Position numbers and translations under genes: made by a program
The notes under the pieces: model-generated
The model's database searches: none
The model's input: the letters and a program-made list of their open reading frames with translations, nothing else
What the model was told of the DNA's origin: nothing
NCBI RefSeq assembly: GCF_012273515.2
Contig: NZ_CP050975.2
Coordinates: forward strand, 9,362,001-9,426,000
Direction: 5' to 3'
Source of the DNA: Streptomyces sp. RPA4-2
Lineage (GTDB): Bacteria; Actinomycetota; Actinomycetes; Streptomycetales; Streptomycetaceae
DNA length: 64,000 nucleotides
Part shown: positions 28,766-37,245 of the stretch, in pieces
Numbering within the stretch: the stretch's first letter is position 1
Layout of the letters: every line of letters starts with the position of its first letter

Positions 28766-30304
28766 ATGATGATCGTCCCGTTCGGGGCCCGTGATTTTCT
28801 GGACCGCGCCACGGCCGTGTACGCCGACCGGATCGGCATCGTCGACGAGCCGGAGCAGCCGGCCGAGCCCTGGGAGGGGCTGACGTACCGGCGGATCGGC
28901 GAGCTGGCGCGCGCCCAGGCCGCCGGACTCGACGCGCTCGGCGTGCCGCACGGCGCTCGGGTGGCGGTGGTCTCTCCCAACAGTGCACGGCTGCTCACCG
29001 CGTTCTTCGGCGTCAGCGGTTTCGGGCGGGTCCTGGTGCCGGTCAACTTCCGGCTGACGGCGGACGAGGTGAACTACATCGTCGACCACTCGGGGGCGAG
29101 CGCCGTCCTCGTCGACCCGGAGCTGACGGACCGGCTGGCCGGAATCACCTGCAAGCACCGGTTCACCCTCGGGGCCGCCGCGGACGCGGAGCTGTACCGG
29201 TTCGGCGCCGAACCGGTGCCCTGGCAGCCGGACGAGAACGCCACCGCGACCATCAATTACACCAGCGGTACGACCGCCCGCCCCAAGGGCGTACAGATCA
29301 CGCACCGCAACATCTGGGTGAACGCGGTGACCTTCGCCCTGCACGCGGGGGTCACGGACCGGGACGTCTACCTGCACACGCTCCCCATGTTCCACGCCAA
29401 CGGATGGGGCATGCCGTTCGCGATGTCGGCGCTGGGGGTACGGCAGATCGTCCTGCGCAAGGTCGACGGTGCCGAGATCCTGCGACGGGTGGCCGAGCAC
29501 GGCGTGACGGTCATGTGCGCGGCGCCCGCGGTCGTCAACGCGGTGCTCACCGCGGCCCGTTCCTGGGAGGGTGAGATCCCCGGCCGCGACCGGGTACGGA
29601 TCATCGTCGCCGGCGCTCCGCCGCCCACCCGGACCGCCGCCCGCGTCGAATCCGAGCTGGGCTGGGAGTTCATCCAGATCTACGGCCTCACCGAGACCTC
29701 CCCCCTGCTCACGATCAACCGCAGCCGCGCCGAGTGGGACGGCCTCGACACCCAGGCGCGCGCGGAGCACCTGGTCCGGGCCGGCGCTCCCGCGCTCGGC
29801 GTGACCCTGCGCACCGACGATGAGGGCGAGATCCTCGCACGCTCGAACGTGGTCCTGGAGGGCTACTGGGACCAGCCCGAGGAGACCGCCCTGGCGTTGT
29901 CCGACGGCTGGTTCCACACCGGCGACGGCGGATCGGTGGGCGAGTACGGCCACCTGACCATCAGCGACCGCAAGAAGGACGTGATCATCACCGGCGGCGA
30001 GAACGTGTCCTCGATCGAGGTGGAGGACGTGCTCTTCAGCCACCCCGCGGTCGCCGAGGTCGCGGTGATCGGCGTACCGCACGAGAAGTGGGGCGAGACG
30101 GTCAAGGCGCTGGTCGTCCTCGCACCCGGCACCGAGGTCACGGAGGACGAGCTGGTCCAGTACTGCAAGGAACGCCTCGCCGGGTTCAAGACGCCGACCT
30201 CCGTCGAGTTCCGGGACCAGCTGGCCCGGACGGCGACCGGCAAACTCCAGAAGTACAAACTGCGCGAGGAGTACTGGGAAGGACACCGCCGAGGCGTCAA
30301 CTGA
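28766..30304 (+). CDS. AMP-dependent acyl-CoA synthetase, medium-chain type
   Basis: A 512-residue AMP-forming ligase with all core motifs: NYTSGTTARPKGVQITH, IYGLTETSP, DGWFHTGDGG, DRKKDVIITGGENVSS and the catalytic Lys in RTATGKLQKYKLRE. It is shorter than the upstream ligase and resembles medium-chain or plant-type 4-coumarate-CoA-ligase-like enzymes. ATG 28766 follows CGGGAGGCC. The substrate (medium-chain or branched acid) is an inference from family shape. Confidence 0.9.
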   Translation: MMIVPFGARDFLDRATAVYADRIGIVDEPEQPAEPWEGLTYRRIGELARAQAAGLDALGVPHGARVAVVSPNSARLLTAFFGVSGFGRVLVPVNFRLTADEVNYIVDHSGASAVLVDPELTDRLAGITCKHRFTLGAAADAELYRFGAEPVPWQPDENATATINYTSGTTARPKGVQITHRNIWVNAVTFALHAGVTDRDVYLHTLPMFHANGWGMPFAMSALGVRQIVLRKVDGAEILRRVAEHGVTVMCAAPAVVNAVLTAARSWEGEIPGRDRVRIIVAGAPPPTRTAARVESELGWEFIQIYGLTETSPLLTINRSRAEWDGLDTQARAEHLVRAGAPALGVTLRTDDEGEILARSNVVLEGYWDQPEETALALSDGWFHTGDGGSVGEYGHLTISDRKKDVIITGGENVSSIEVEDVLFSHPAVAEVAVIGVPHEKWGETVKALVVLAPGTEVTEDELVQYCKERLAGFKTPTSVEFRDQLARTATGKLQKYKLREEYWEGHRRGVN

Positions 30305-30366
30305 CACCACCGTGCGGGCCTCGTGTCGTACGGCGTGCTGTGGTACGGCGTGATTGCTCGGGGCCG

Positions 30367-31371
30367 TCAGAGCCATCCCCGGCGGGCGGCCTGCCAGGCG
30401 AGTTGCATCCGGGTGGCCGCGCCGGCGAGTTCCATCATGTGCTGGATGTGACGCTGCACGGTGCGGCGGCTCAGGCCCATCTGCGTGGCGATCGCCTTGT
30501 CGGCGACACCGGCCACGAGGAGGGACAGCAGCCGCCGGTCCGTGGCCGAGAGCGGGTCGCCCGCGCCGACCCCGTCGGTACCGGCGACCGCGCCCGAGTC
30601 GTCGACGTCCAGCGGGACGGCGTCCTCCCAGTAGCGTTCGAACAGCGCGATGAGAGCGGCCAGCAGATTGCTGTCCCGTACCAGCGCCGCGGTCGGCTCG
30701 TCGGGACTGCCCTGCGGGCCGCCGGGCACGAGCGGGCAGACCGCGATGGCACGGTCCGCGACCGCCAGACGCAGCGGCAGATGGGGAACGGCGCGGGCGA
30801 CCTCCCCGGCCCGTACGCCGGCTACGACGTTGTCGACGGCGCCCGCGTCGTCGAAGAAGGCCTTCTCGTACAGGACCCGGTAGCGCACACCCCGCGCGAG
30901 TGCCTCGAACTCCGAACTGTTGCTGCCCGAGGGCATGGCCACGTACTGGGCCTTGCAGAACCAGAGCATCTCGTCCTGCACACTCGCCTGGATGTGGCGC
31001 AGATGCTGGCGCAGCGCCTCGGCCCCGACGATGACCTCGATCAGTTCGCTGGCGTCCTGCCTGCGCATCGTGTCGCGGTAGGACTGCAGCAGGCTGGTGG
31101 CCTCCGCTCTGGCGAGGTCCAACGCGTCGGCGTTCCGTTTCAGCCGCGGCATCAGCGCCACGTCGGGCGGAGTGGCGTGGAAGTGGCGGGGAAGCACGTC
31201 CGTGTGGCTGGCCATGCCTTTGGCCGAGAGCGTGTCGAGCGCCTGCTCGGCCTCCGCGTGACTCAGTCCGGTGCGTTCGGCGACTTCCCGGGCGGTGGCC
31301 CGGCCCGTCGTCACCAGGTGCCGATAGACGAACTCCTCGGTCACCGACACCCCAGCCGCCTCAAGCGACAC
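30367..31371 (-). CDS. LuxR-family regulator with TrmB-like N-terminus
   Basis: A 334-residue DNA-binding regulator. The N-terminal winged-helix TrmB-type segment (VYRHLVTTGRATAREVAE) is followed by a PLD-like middle region, and the C-terminal LuxR helix-turn-helix reads LSLLVAGVADKAIATQMGLS with RRTVQRHI recognition helix. No receiver or ATPase domain, so signal input is not phosphorylation. GTG 31371 is chosen for its near-perfect AAGGAGG site. Convergent to the ligase gene; target genes unknown. Confidence 0.88.
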   Translation of the reverse strand: MSLEAAGVSVTEEFVYRHLVTTGRATAREVAERTGLSHAEAEQALDTLSAKGMASHTDVLPRHFHATPPDVALMPRLKRNADALDLARAEATSLLQSYRDTMRRQDASELIEVIVGAEALRQHLRHIQASVQDEMLWFCKAQYVAMPSGSNSSEFEALARGVRYRVLYEKAFFDDAGAVDNVVAGVRAGEVARAVPHLPLRLAVADRAIAVCPLVPGGPQGSPDEPTAALVRDSNLLAALIALFERYWEDAVPLDVDDSGAVAGTDGVGAGDPLSATDRRLLSLLVAGVADKAIATQMGLSRRTVQRHIQHMMELAGAATRMQLAWQAARRGWL

Positions 31372-31452
31372 AGCGTCCTCCTTGAGACCGACCGGCTTGA
31401 CGGTTGAATACCGTACTGCATGCTGTGCGAAAGCAGGGAGCGCCAGTCGCCC

Positions 31453-31493
31453 CACACCGTGCCGGCGCCCGGATCGCGCGCCGGCACGGTGTG
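31453..31493 (-). terminator. Strong hairpin terminator of the S1 protease gene
   Basis: Sixteen-base perfect stem (CACACCGTGCCGGCGC and complement) with a 9-base loop, 20 bases beyond the protease stop on the minus strand. Also insulates the LuxR gene promoter. Confidence 0.75.
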
Positions 31494-31513
31494 CGGTGAG
31501 ATGACCCGCCGGG

Positions 31514-32677
31514 TCAGGCGGTGTGGAGGGTGAGCCCGTACCGGCTGAGGATCTCGTTGACCGGCTGGTACCAGGTCTCACCGCCGCTGCTGCAGTTGCC
31601 CCAGCCGCCGGAGGTGACACCCTGGGCCTGGTCGCCGCTGATGAACGAGCCGCCGGAGTCGCCGGGTTCGGCACAGACGCTGGTCTTCGTCATCTGGTGC
31701 ACGGCGCCCTGGCTGTAGTTGACGGTCTCGTTCTTCGCCAGCACGGTCCCGCAGTGCCAGTGCGAAGTGGACCCCGAGCGGCAGATGGAGGCGCCGACGG
31801 GGGCCTCCGCCGAGCCGCGGACGAGCTGGTCGGAGACGGTTCCCCAGCCCAGCACGACGGGCACGGTCCACCAGCCGCTGCCCACGTTGACCCAGGCGTA
31901 GTCGTTGTCGGGGAAGGACGATCCCTGGAAGTTGCCGATGTAGCTGCCGTCCCAGCCGCTGACACCGGCTCCCGGCTGCGCGCAGTGGCCCGCGGTGACG
32001 AATCCGCCGTACACCGAGAAGCCTATGGAACAACGGACGTTGCCCGTGTAGTACGGGTCGCCGCCCACCGTCCCCGCGGCGAAGGTACGCGGTGCCCGCC
32101 GCGTCTCCTCGACGGTCACCGGACCACTCCGGCGGGCCCGGTCGAGGAACGCCCGGACATCGTTGTCATCCTTGTGCGCGGCGACCACGCCGACGACGAC
32201 CGAGTTGCTCTTGGCGTCCACGTGCCAACTGCCCACGCCGGACGGGGCGTCGAGGGAGTCGAGCCGTTTCAGCGTCGCGTCGAGTTGGCGCTCGTCGTGC
32301 CGGACGAGCGTGACCTCGGCTCCCGTCGCCTCGACGGCCTTTCGCCGCGAGCTGTCGGCGACGGCGACGGTGAGCTTCCCGGTTCTGGCCTCGAACCACG
32401 ATCCGCCGTACGCGTCGCCCGCGGCACGCTTGGCCGCGCGGTCCACCGTCCGGGCCGTCGTCTCGGCCTTGAGCCGTGCGGTGGCGTCGTCCTTCGACAG
32501 GCCCAAGTCCCTTTGCATGGCGGTGATCAGAGCCGACGACGCCGGGGCTTTGGACGCGGAGGGGGACGCGCCCACGGGGGTGTCGGAGGCCGATGCCTGG
32601 GTGCTGAGACCGGCGGCCACGGTGCTCAGGAGCAGCGCCGCGGACAGGCCGGCGCGCAGAATTGTCGTGCGTCTCAA
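31514..32677 (-). CDS. Secreted S1 serine protease, streptogrisin-like
   Basis: About 387 residues. Signal peptide (RRTTILRAGLSAALLLSTVA, cut near QASA), an alpha-lytic-type propeptide (about 45-195, MQRDLGLSKDDATARLKAE), and a trypsin-fold catalytic domain with His in FVTAGHC, Asp in DNDYAWVNVG and Ser in EPGDSGGSF; six Cys can form three disulphides. Made as an inactive precursor and processed outside the cell. TTG 32677 is preferred (AAAGG upstream, signal peptide starts there); ATG 32704 is the alternative but lacks a ribosome site. A LacI-like palindrome lies just upstream. Confidence 0.9.
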   Translation of the reverse strand: MRRTTILRAGLSAALLLSTVAAGLSTQASASDTPVGASPSASKAPASSALITAMQRDLGLSKDDATARLKAETTARTVDRAAKRAAGDAYGGSWFEARTGKLTVAVADSSRRKAVEATGAEVTLVRHDERQLDATLKRLDSLDAPSGVGSWHVDAKSNSVVVGVVAAHKDDNDVRAFLDRARRSGPVTVEETRRAPRTFAAGTVGGDPYYTGNVRCSIGFSVYGGFVTAGHCAQPGAGVSGWDGSYIGNFQGSSFPDNDYAWVNVGSGWWTVPVVLGWGTVSDQLVRGSAEAPVGASICRSGSTSHWHCGTVLAKNETVNYSQGAVHQMTKTSVCAEPGDSGGSFISGDQAQGVTSGGWGNCSSGGETWYQPVNEILSRYGLTLHTA

Positions 32678-32728
32678 GGGAGTTGCCTTTCGTCGTTCCG
32701 TCATGGGGGAGTGGAGCGGAAGGGCATG

Positions 32729-32744
32729 CTGAGAGCGCTCTCAG
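32729..32744. promoter_or_regulatory. LacI-family-type palindromic operator, CebR-like variant
   Basis: Perfect 16-base palindrome CTGAGAGCGCTCTCAG. Its inner 14 bases differ from the CebR box only by the symmetric G-to-A/C-to-T change at positions 3 and 12. It sits 52 bases upstream of the protease TTG start, where a repressor would act. The cognate regulator is not in the window. Confidence 0.6.
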
Positions 32745-33148
32745 AGACGTGCGACGCCGAGGTTAGCGACCGGGCGCGTGGAGGTCCATACCAAAGACCG
32801 TCATCATGTGGGCGGCCACCCCGTCGGTCATCGCCGTCAGCCCGACCGCTGGGGCCGGCCGGGCCGGGGGTGTTACTCACTTTCGGGTGAGGGATGGGGT
32901 GGCGCGGAGGGTGGCGTTTGGGGTGGAGTCCAGTGTTTTTGGGGGATTGTGGCGTCAATTTGGTGATGTAGGGGATACGTGCAGGATGCAGTCGAGGATC
33001 ACGGCCTTGTCGTTGATCGGTAATGCCGTGCGGGTGCTGGGCTCGGGTGGCGTGGTGGGGCGCGAGAGTGTGGTTCTCGGCCAGCGGGCCGGGACTCAAA
33101 CTCGCGGATCCTCATGTGTGGTCCGCCTGTTCCCTCTAGGGGGCGTTC
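32745..33148. other. Intergenic region with strongly G-biased strand
   Basis: About 32880-32960 on the plus strand is unusually rich in G runs (GGGG/GGG separated by short gaps) and poor in C, followed by a TTTTTGGGGG. No gene is supported. It is the promoter region of the lamin-tail gene and could form a G-quadruplex. Confidence 0.4.
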
Positions 33149-33859
33149 GTGTCTGTTTCACGGTCTGTGATGGTTCGTCGTGCTGCTGCGGCCGCGGTGG
33201 CTGCCGGTGTGGTGGTGGGTGTGGCGGCGCTGCCGGCGTCGGCGGACCAGGGGCGGTTCCCGCACCGTGCGCAGGTGCAGATCAGTCGCGTGCAGTACGA
33301 CTCCCCGGGCTGGGACTCGGGGAGCAACGCGTCGTTGAACAAGGAGTGGGTGGAGGTCACCAACACGGGGCGTTCGGGCGTGAACCTGAACGGCTGGACG
33401 CTGTCGGGCCGTGACGGCCGCGCGTACGTCTTCCACCTGCGTCTGGGAGGCCGCGAGACGGTGCGGGTGCACACGGGAGTGGGGCGTGACGCGCGCCGTG
33501 ACGTGTACCAGGACCGCCGTGGCTACGCCTGGGACAACCGCGCGGACACCGCGACGTTGCGCAACGACCACCGTCGTCTGATCGACGTGGTGACGTGGGG
33601 CCGTGGACACGGCGGCCGCGGACACGAAGCCCCCGGCGGTCACAACGGGCGGGGACACGGCGCTCCCGGTGGGCACAACGGCCGTGGTCACGAGGCTCCG
33701 GGTGGGCACAACGGGCGCGGACACGGCGCCCCCGGTGGGCACAACGGCCGTGGTCACGAGGCTCCGGGCGGGCACAACGGCCGTGGTCACGAGGCTCCGG
33801 GCGGACACAACGGTCGCGGTCACGAGGGCCCGGGCGGACACAACGGTCGCGGTCACTAG
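33149..33859 (+). CDS. Secreted lamin-tail-domain protein with His/Gly repeat tail
   Basis: A 236-residue exported protein: signal peptide (1-about 32, cut after PASA), a lamin-tail domain (about 40-150; QVQISRVQYDSPGWDSGSN, EWVEVTNTGRSGVNLNGWTL), then seven 11-residue repeats GRGH-E/G-A/G-PGGHN ending GRGH. Lamin-tail domains are beta-sandwich adhesion or nucleic-acid-associated modules in secreted bacterial proteins. The tail is His- and Gly-rich, uncharged except for Arg, and could bind metal ions. GTG start with a GGGGG stretch upstream. Confidence 0.82.
   Translation: MSVSRSVMVRRAAAAAVAAGVVVGVAALPASADQGRFPHRAQVQISRVQYDSPGWDSGSNASLNKEWVEVTNTGRSGVNLNGWTLSGRDGRAYVFHLRLGGRETVRVHTGVGRDARRDVYQDRRGYAWDNRADTATLRNDHRRLIDVVTWGRGHGGRGHEAPGGHNGRGHGAPGGHNGRGHEAPGGHNGRGHGAPGGHNGRGHEAPGGHNGRGHEAPGGHNGRGHEGPGGHNGRGH
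33614..33856 (+). repeat. Seven 33-bp in-frame coding repeats
   Basis: Seven units of 33 bases plus a 12-base partial unit, each encoding GRGHxxPGGHN. Units alternate between GAG/GGC at the fifth codon and are nearly identical in sequence, which points to recent expansion by slippage or unequal crossing over. Confidence 0.9.
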
Positions 33860-33931
33860 GGTCCGGGCGGACGCCTTCGTCGCTGACACCATCAGGAGAT
33901 GGCGAGGCATCGAGCGCCGGTCGGCGCTCGC

Positions 33932-33963
33932 GGGCCGGTGCGTGCGTGGGCACGCACCGGCCC
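33932..33963. terminator. Hairpin terminator
   Basis: Fourteen-base perfect stem with a 4-base loop (GGGCCGGTGCGTGC / complement), 73 bases after the lamin-tail gene. The rest of the 33860-34215 interval holds no gene. Confidence 0.7.
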
Positions 33964-34215
33964 TCAACAGGTCCTGCACCCTGTTCGGACAGAGAGTCTG
34001 TCGTGGATCACGCGGCGGGGCGCGGGGTTGTCGACAGGGCACCGCCCCGCGCGCCACCTGATCCGAACGAACCGTCGACGCACGGATCGACGACCGGTGG
34101 AAAGCGTTTGTTCGAGCGGGATGAAACGCGGTCCCTCACCGTGGTGAATGGCGTGACCTCCGCCCTTCAGGAGGCGGACGGAGCCGGGCCCCGGGAGAGC
34201 CGGCGGCCCGGTGCC

Positions 34216-34668
34216 CTATTCGGCCCAGGGCTGGAAGCCCGTGTCGATCACGGCCTTGAGGGACGTGCGCAGCCGGGCTGCCTCGTCGGTGCCGAAGCTC
34301 TCCTCGAACCGGGCTTGCACGGCCTTCCACAGGGGGAGCGCCGCCTTCAGCCGGGAGAGGCCGTCCGGTGTGATGGCGGCGATCCGCGCACGACGGTCGG
34401 CCGCCGACGGCTCGACGGTCACCAGCCCCTCCCGCGCGAGCGGCTTGAGGTTCGAGGCCATCGTCGTACGGTCCATGGCGATCGTGTCCGCGAGGCCGGT
34501 GATCGTCATCTCGCCGTGCGCACTCAGCCTCTGCAGGATGCTGAACTGCGTGGCTCGGAGGCCGACGGGGGCCAGGGCCTTGTCGTACGTCGCCCCCAGG
34601 TATCGGGCCGCCTTGCGCAGTGCCAGGTTGTTGCACTGGTCGGCGACGCTCGTCGACGTAGGGGTCAT
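34216..34668 (-). CDS. MarR-family transcriptional regulator
   Basis: A 150-residue winged-helix repressor: FSILQRLSAHGEMTITGLAD, recognition helix AMDRTTMASNLKPLAREGLV, wing VEPSAADRRARIAAITPDG. ATG 34668 is preceded by a perfect AGGAGGAG. Divergent from a membrane-protein gene, the standard arrangement for a ligand-responsive repressor of an efflux system. The interval 34690-34800 carries two related motifs (GAGTTCATGCTC and GAGCATAAGCTC) with GAG-N-CTC symmetry that are plausible operators. Confidence 0.88.
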   Translation of the reverse strand: MTPTSTSVADQCNNLALRKAARYLGATYDKALAPVGLRATQFSILQRLSAHGEMTITGLADTIAMDRTTMASNLKPLAREGLVTVEPSAADRRARIAAITPDGLSRLKAALPLWKAVQARFEESFGTDEAARLRTSLKAVIDTGFQPWAE

Positions 34669-34992
34669 GATCTCCTCCTGAGGTCCCCGTCCATCGTACG
34701 AGTTCATGCTCCTATCGACGGGCGGCCCGGCGGCCCGAGGGCTCTGGGGGAGGTGCCGGTCCGAGGGGTGCGTGCTTGCCGTTCCGCAAATACGAGCATA
34801 AGCTCCTAATCATCGGTGTGGCGTGCCCGTCCACCTGATCCGTTCCCGCGCCCTCTCCCCAGAAAGCCCCGCCATGGAATCCCCCGTCGGAGCCGCGCCC
34901 GAGCGTGAGCAGATACGTTCGACAGTGGCCGAGCCGTCCCGGCCGCCCCGCTCCCGCCACCCCCGGCCGCCGGTGAGGGCCTGGCTCCAGCC

Positions 34993-35913
34993 GTGATCTC
35001 CCTGGTCGTCGCGGCGGCCTTCATCTCCTGCTACGTCGGCCTGCAGCGTGATCCGCAGCCGCATCGGGTCCCGATCGCCGTCGCCGCATCTGTCCAGCCG
35101 GGAGCGATACACGAAGCCCTCGGCGACACCGTCGAGGTGCACCCGGCCGCCGACGCCGGCGCCGCGCGCCGGGCGGTGGAGGACCACGACGTCGTCGCCG
35201 CGCTGAGCGCGGACGGTCCGGACGGGCTGCGCCTGGAGATCGCCGGAGCCGACGGCACGTCCACCACTTCGGCCGTGAAGACACTCGTAGGCGCCTACGC
35301 CCACGGGGCGGGCAAGCACGTCACCACCGAGGACGTCGTCCCCTTCGCGCACTTCGACACCAGGGGGCTGGCCGGCTTCTACATGGCCTTCGGTGTGACC
35401 CTGTCCGGCTTCGTCCTCGGCTCGAACGCGCTCGGGCTGGCGGGGCTTCTGCACCTGCGCCACCGGTTCTGGCTGCTGGCGGGCGCCTCCGTGGCCATCG
35501 GCACCCTCGCCGCGATCATCGCGGGCCCCGTTCTCGGGGCGGTCCCCGCCCCGGTCGCCCCGCTGGTCGTCACCCTCACGCTGCTGGCGGCCGCGGCGGC
35601 CTTCACCACCAAACTGCTGGGCACCTACCTCGGCCCCGTGGGGGTCCCCGTCGCCACCCTTCTGCTCCTCACCGTCGGCAACGCGACCAGTGGTGCCACC
35701 ATCGGCGCCGATCTGCTGCCCACCGCGGCCCGGTCCGTCTCCGCGCTGCTGCCCCCTGGCGCCGCCGTCCGCGCCGTCACCGATCTGAGCTACTTCGACG
35801 GCGCGCACGCCGCGGGTCCCGTGATCACGCTCGCACTGTGGGCCTGCGTCGCGGCGCTCCTGCTCGCCCTGCGCCCCCGTCTGACGCGACAGCGCGCCCA
35901 TGGCGCCGCCTGA
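34993..35913 (+). CDS. DUF3533/ABC-2-like membrane protein, probably 5' frameshifted
   Basis: A 306-residue membrane protein: one N-terminal segment (VISLVVAAAFISCYVGLQ), an extracytoplasmic domain (about 20-115), then about five membrane segments. This is the layout of Pip/SNG1-type export proteins. An upstream frame starts at ATG 34874 (MESPVGAAPEREQIRSTVAE, ending RPPVRAWLQP) and stops at 34992-34994, exactly where this frame begins. Adding one base there would join the two into a conventional protein with a cytoplasmic tail. GTG 34993 itself has no good ribosome site. Probably repressed by the divergent MarR. Confidence 0.65.
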   Translation: MISLVVAAAFISCYVGLQRDPQPHRVPIAVAASVQPGAIHEALGDTVEVHPAADAGAARRAVEDHDVVAALSADGPDGLRLEIAGADGTSTTSAVKTLVGAYAHGAGKHVTTEDVVPFAHFDTRGLAGFYMAFGVTLSGFVLGSNALGLAGLLHLRHRFWLLAGASVAIGTLAAIIAGPVLGAVPAPVAPLVVTLTLLAAAAAFTTKLLGTYLGPVGVPVATLLLLTVGNATSGATIGADLLPTAARSVSALLPPGAAVRAVTDLSYFDGAHAAGPVITLALWACVAALLLALRPRLTRQRAHGAA

Positions 35914-36155
35914 AAGCCGTCAGGCCGGTCACGGTCACCCCGTCGCCGCCCGCCCCGACCGCACCTCGGGGCGGGCGGGCCCCACGCGAGGGTCGGCGGG
36001 GCGGAGCCTCCCCGGCAAGCGAGGCTCCGTGGGCCTCCATAGATTGGGGGAGGAGGACGGGAGAGGTACGGGACACTCCCCCCGGATCGGCTCGACCACC
36101 CACCCCCACCCACCCCGTCACGCGCCCGCCCACTGATGCGCCAGGAGGCCGACCG

Positions 36156-37061
36156 ATGACCGCCAACGACCTAGTTCTCATCGCCAACGCCGGTGACGTG
36201 GGCCGCGGGGTCCTCGACCAGCTGCGCGCACAGGACGTACCCGTCCGCGTACTGGTCCGCCACGACGACGACCGCGCGGCCGGGCTGCGCGCCCTCGGAG
36301 CCGAGGTCGTCGTCGGTGACCTGACCCGGCCGGAGAGCGTCGCCGCCGCGCTGCGGGGCGTCGGGAAGATGTACTTCGCGATGCCCGTGTCGCCGGACCA
36401 CCTGCTGGCGACGACCGTGGTGGCCACCGTGGCCCGCGACTGCGCGGAGCTGGACGTGCTGGTCGGCATGTCGCAGATGACGGTCTCGCAGATGACCGCC
36501 ACCAGCACCGCGGAGTCGGACCAGCAGCGGCTGCACTGGCTGGGCGAGCAGGTGCTGAACTGGTCGGGCCTGCCGGTGGTGCACATCCGCCCCACGTCGT
36601 TCCTGGACAACCCTCTCTTCACCACGCTGGCGGCACGGTCCATCCGCGAGAACGGCACCATCGCGCTGCCCTTCGGCACCGGGCGCACCTCACCGGTCGC
36701 CGTCGTCGACGTCGCGCGAGTGGTCGCCGCGGTCCTCCTCGATCCACCTCCGCACATCGGCCACGTCTACGAGTTGACCGGTCCCCGCTCGATGGACATG
36801 ACCGAGATGGCCGAGGAGTTCTCGCGAGCACTTGGGCGTCCGGTGTCCTACGTGGACGTGCCGCTGGACCGGTGGCGGGCCGACGTGCTCGCCCGGGCGG
36901 GCCTGCCGCCGCACACCGAACAGCACATCGCCACCATGGCCCGACTGCACCACGAGAACCGCTACGACCGGACATCCGACGACGTCGAACGTCTGACGGG
37001 GGTACCCGCCCAGTCGGTCGAGGCGTTCGTGGCCGCGCACAAGGACCTCTACCTGGGCTGA
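36156..37061 (+). CDS. NmrA-like NAD(P)-binding reductase (atypical SDR)
   Basis: A 301-residue atypical short-chain dehydrogenase. The nucleotide-binding strand is LVLIANAGDVGRGVLDQL (the usual GxxGxxG reads A-G-D-V-G-R-G), followed by VRVLVRHDDDRAAGL and VVVGDLTRPESVAAAL. The C-terminal part (YELTGPRSMDMTEMAEEFSR) matches the QOR2/NmrA group, and no catalytic YxxxK is seen in the usual place. May be a redox sensor or quinone/NAD(P)H-dependent reductase. ATG 36156 is preceded by AGGAGG. Confidence 0.82.
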   Translation: MTANDLVLIANAGDVGRGVLDQLRAQDVPVRVLVRHDDDRAAGLRALGAEVVVGDLTRPESVAAALRGVGKMYFAMPVSPDHLLATTVVATVARDCAELDVLVGMSQMTVSQMTATSTAESDQQRLHWLGEQVLNWSGLPVVHIRPTSFLDNPLFTTLAARSIRENGTIALPFGTGRTSPVAVVDVARVVAAVLLDPPPHIGHVYELTGPRSMDMTEMAEEFSRALGRPVSYVDVPLDRWRADVLARAGLPPHTEQHIATMARLHHENRYDRTSDDVERLTGVPAQSVEAFVAAHKDLYLG

Positions 37062-37245
37062 CCTGCTACGGGCCGTCGGCCCGGGGCGCTCGCGGAGGGA
37101 GCGACGGAGTGTCACCCGCACGGCGGAGGACGCCGGACGCGACTGTCGACCGAACAGCGAATACGAACCAATCCGTACACAATGACTCGCACGTACGGTG
37201 TAATCACCCTGGTCTGGGTCGTATCTGCTGACTGGGGGCGAGGCT

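Noticed and set aside
28329..30376. Large minus-strand frames opposite the acyl-CoA ligase
   Set aside because: Antisense to a gene with all AMP-ligase motifs; no ribosome sites or domains.
33614..33856. Regular 33-bp repeats, possible CRISPR array
   Set aside because: There are no variable spacers; units are contiguous, in frame and encode an 11-residue peptide repeat.
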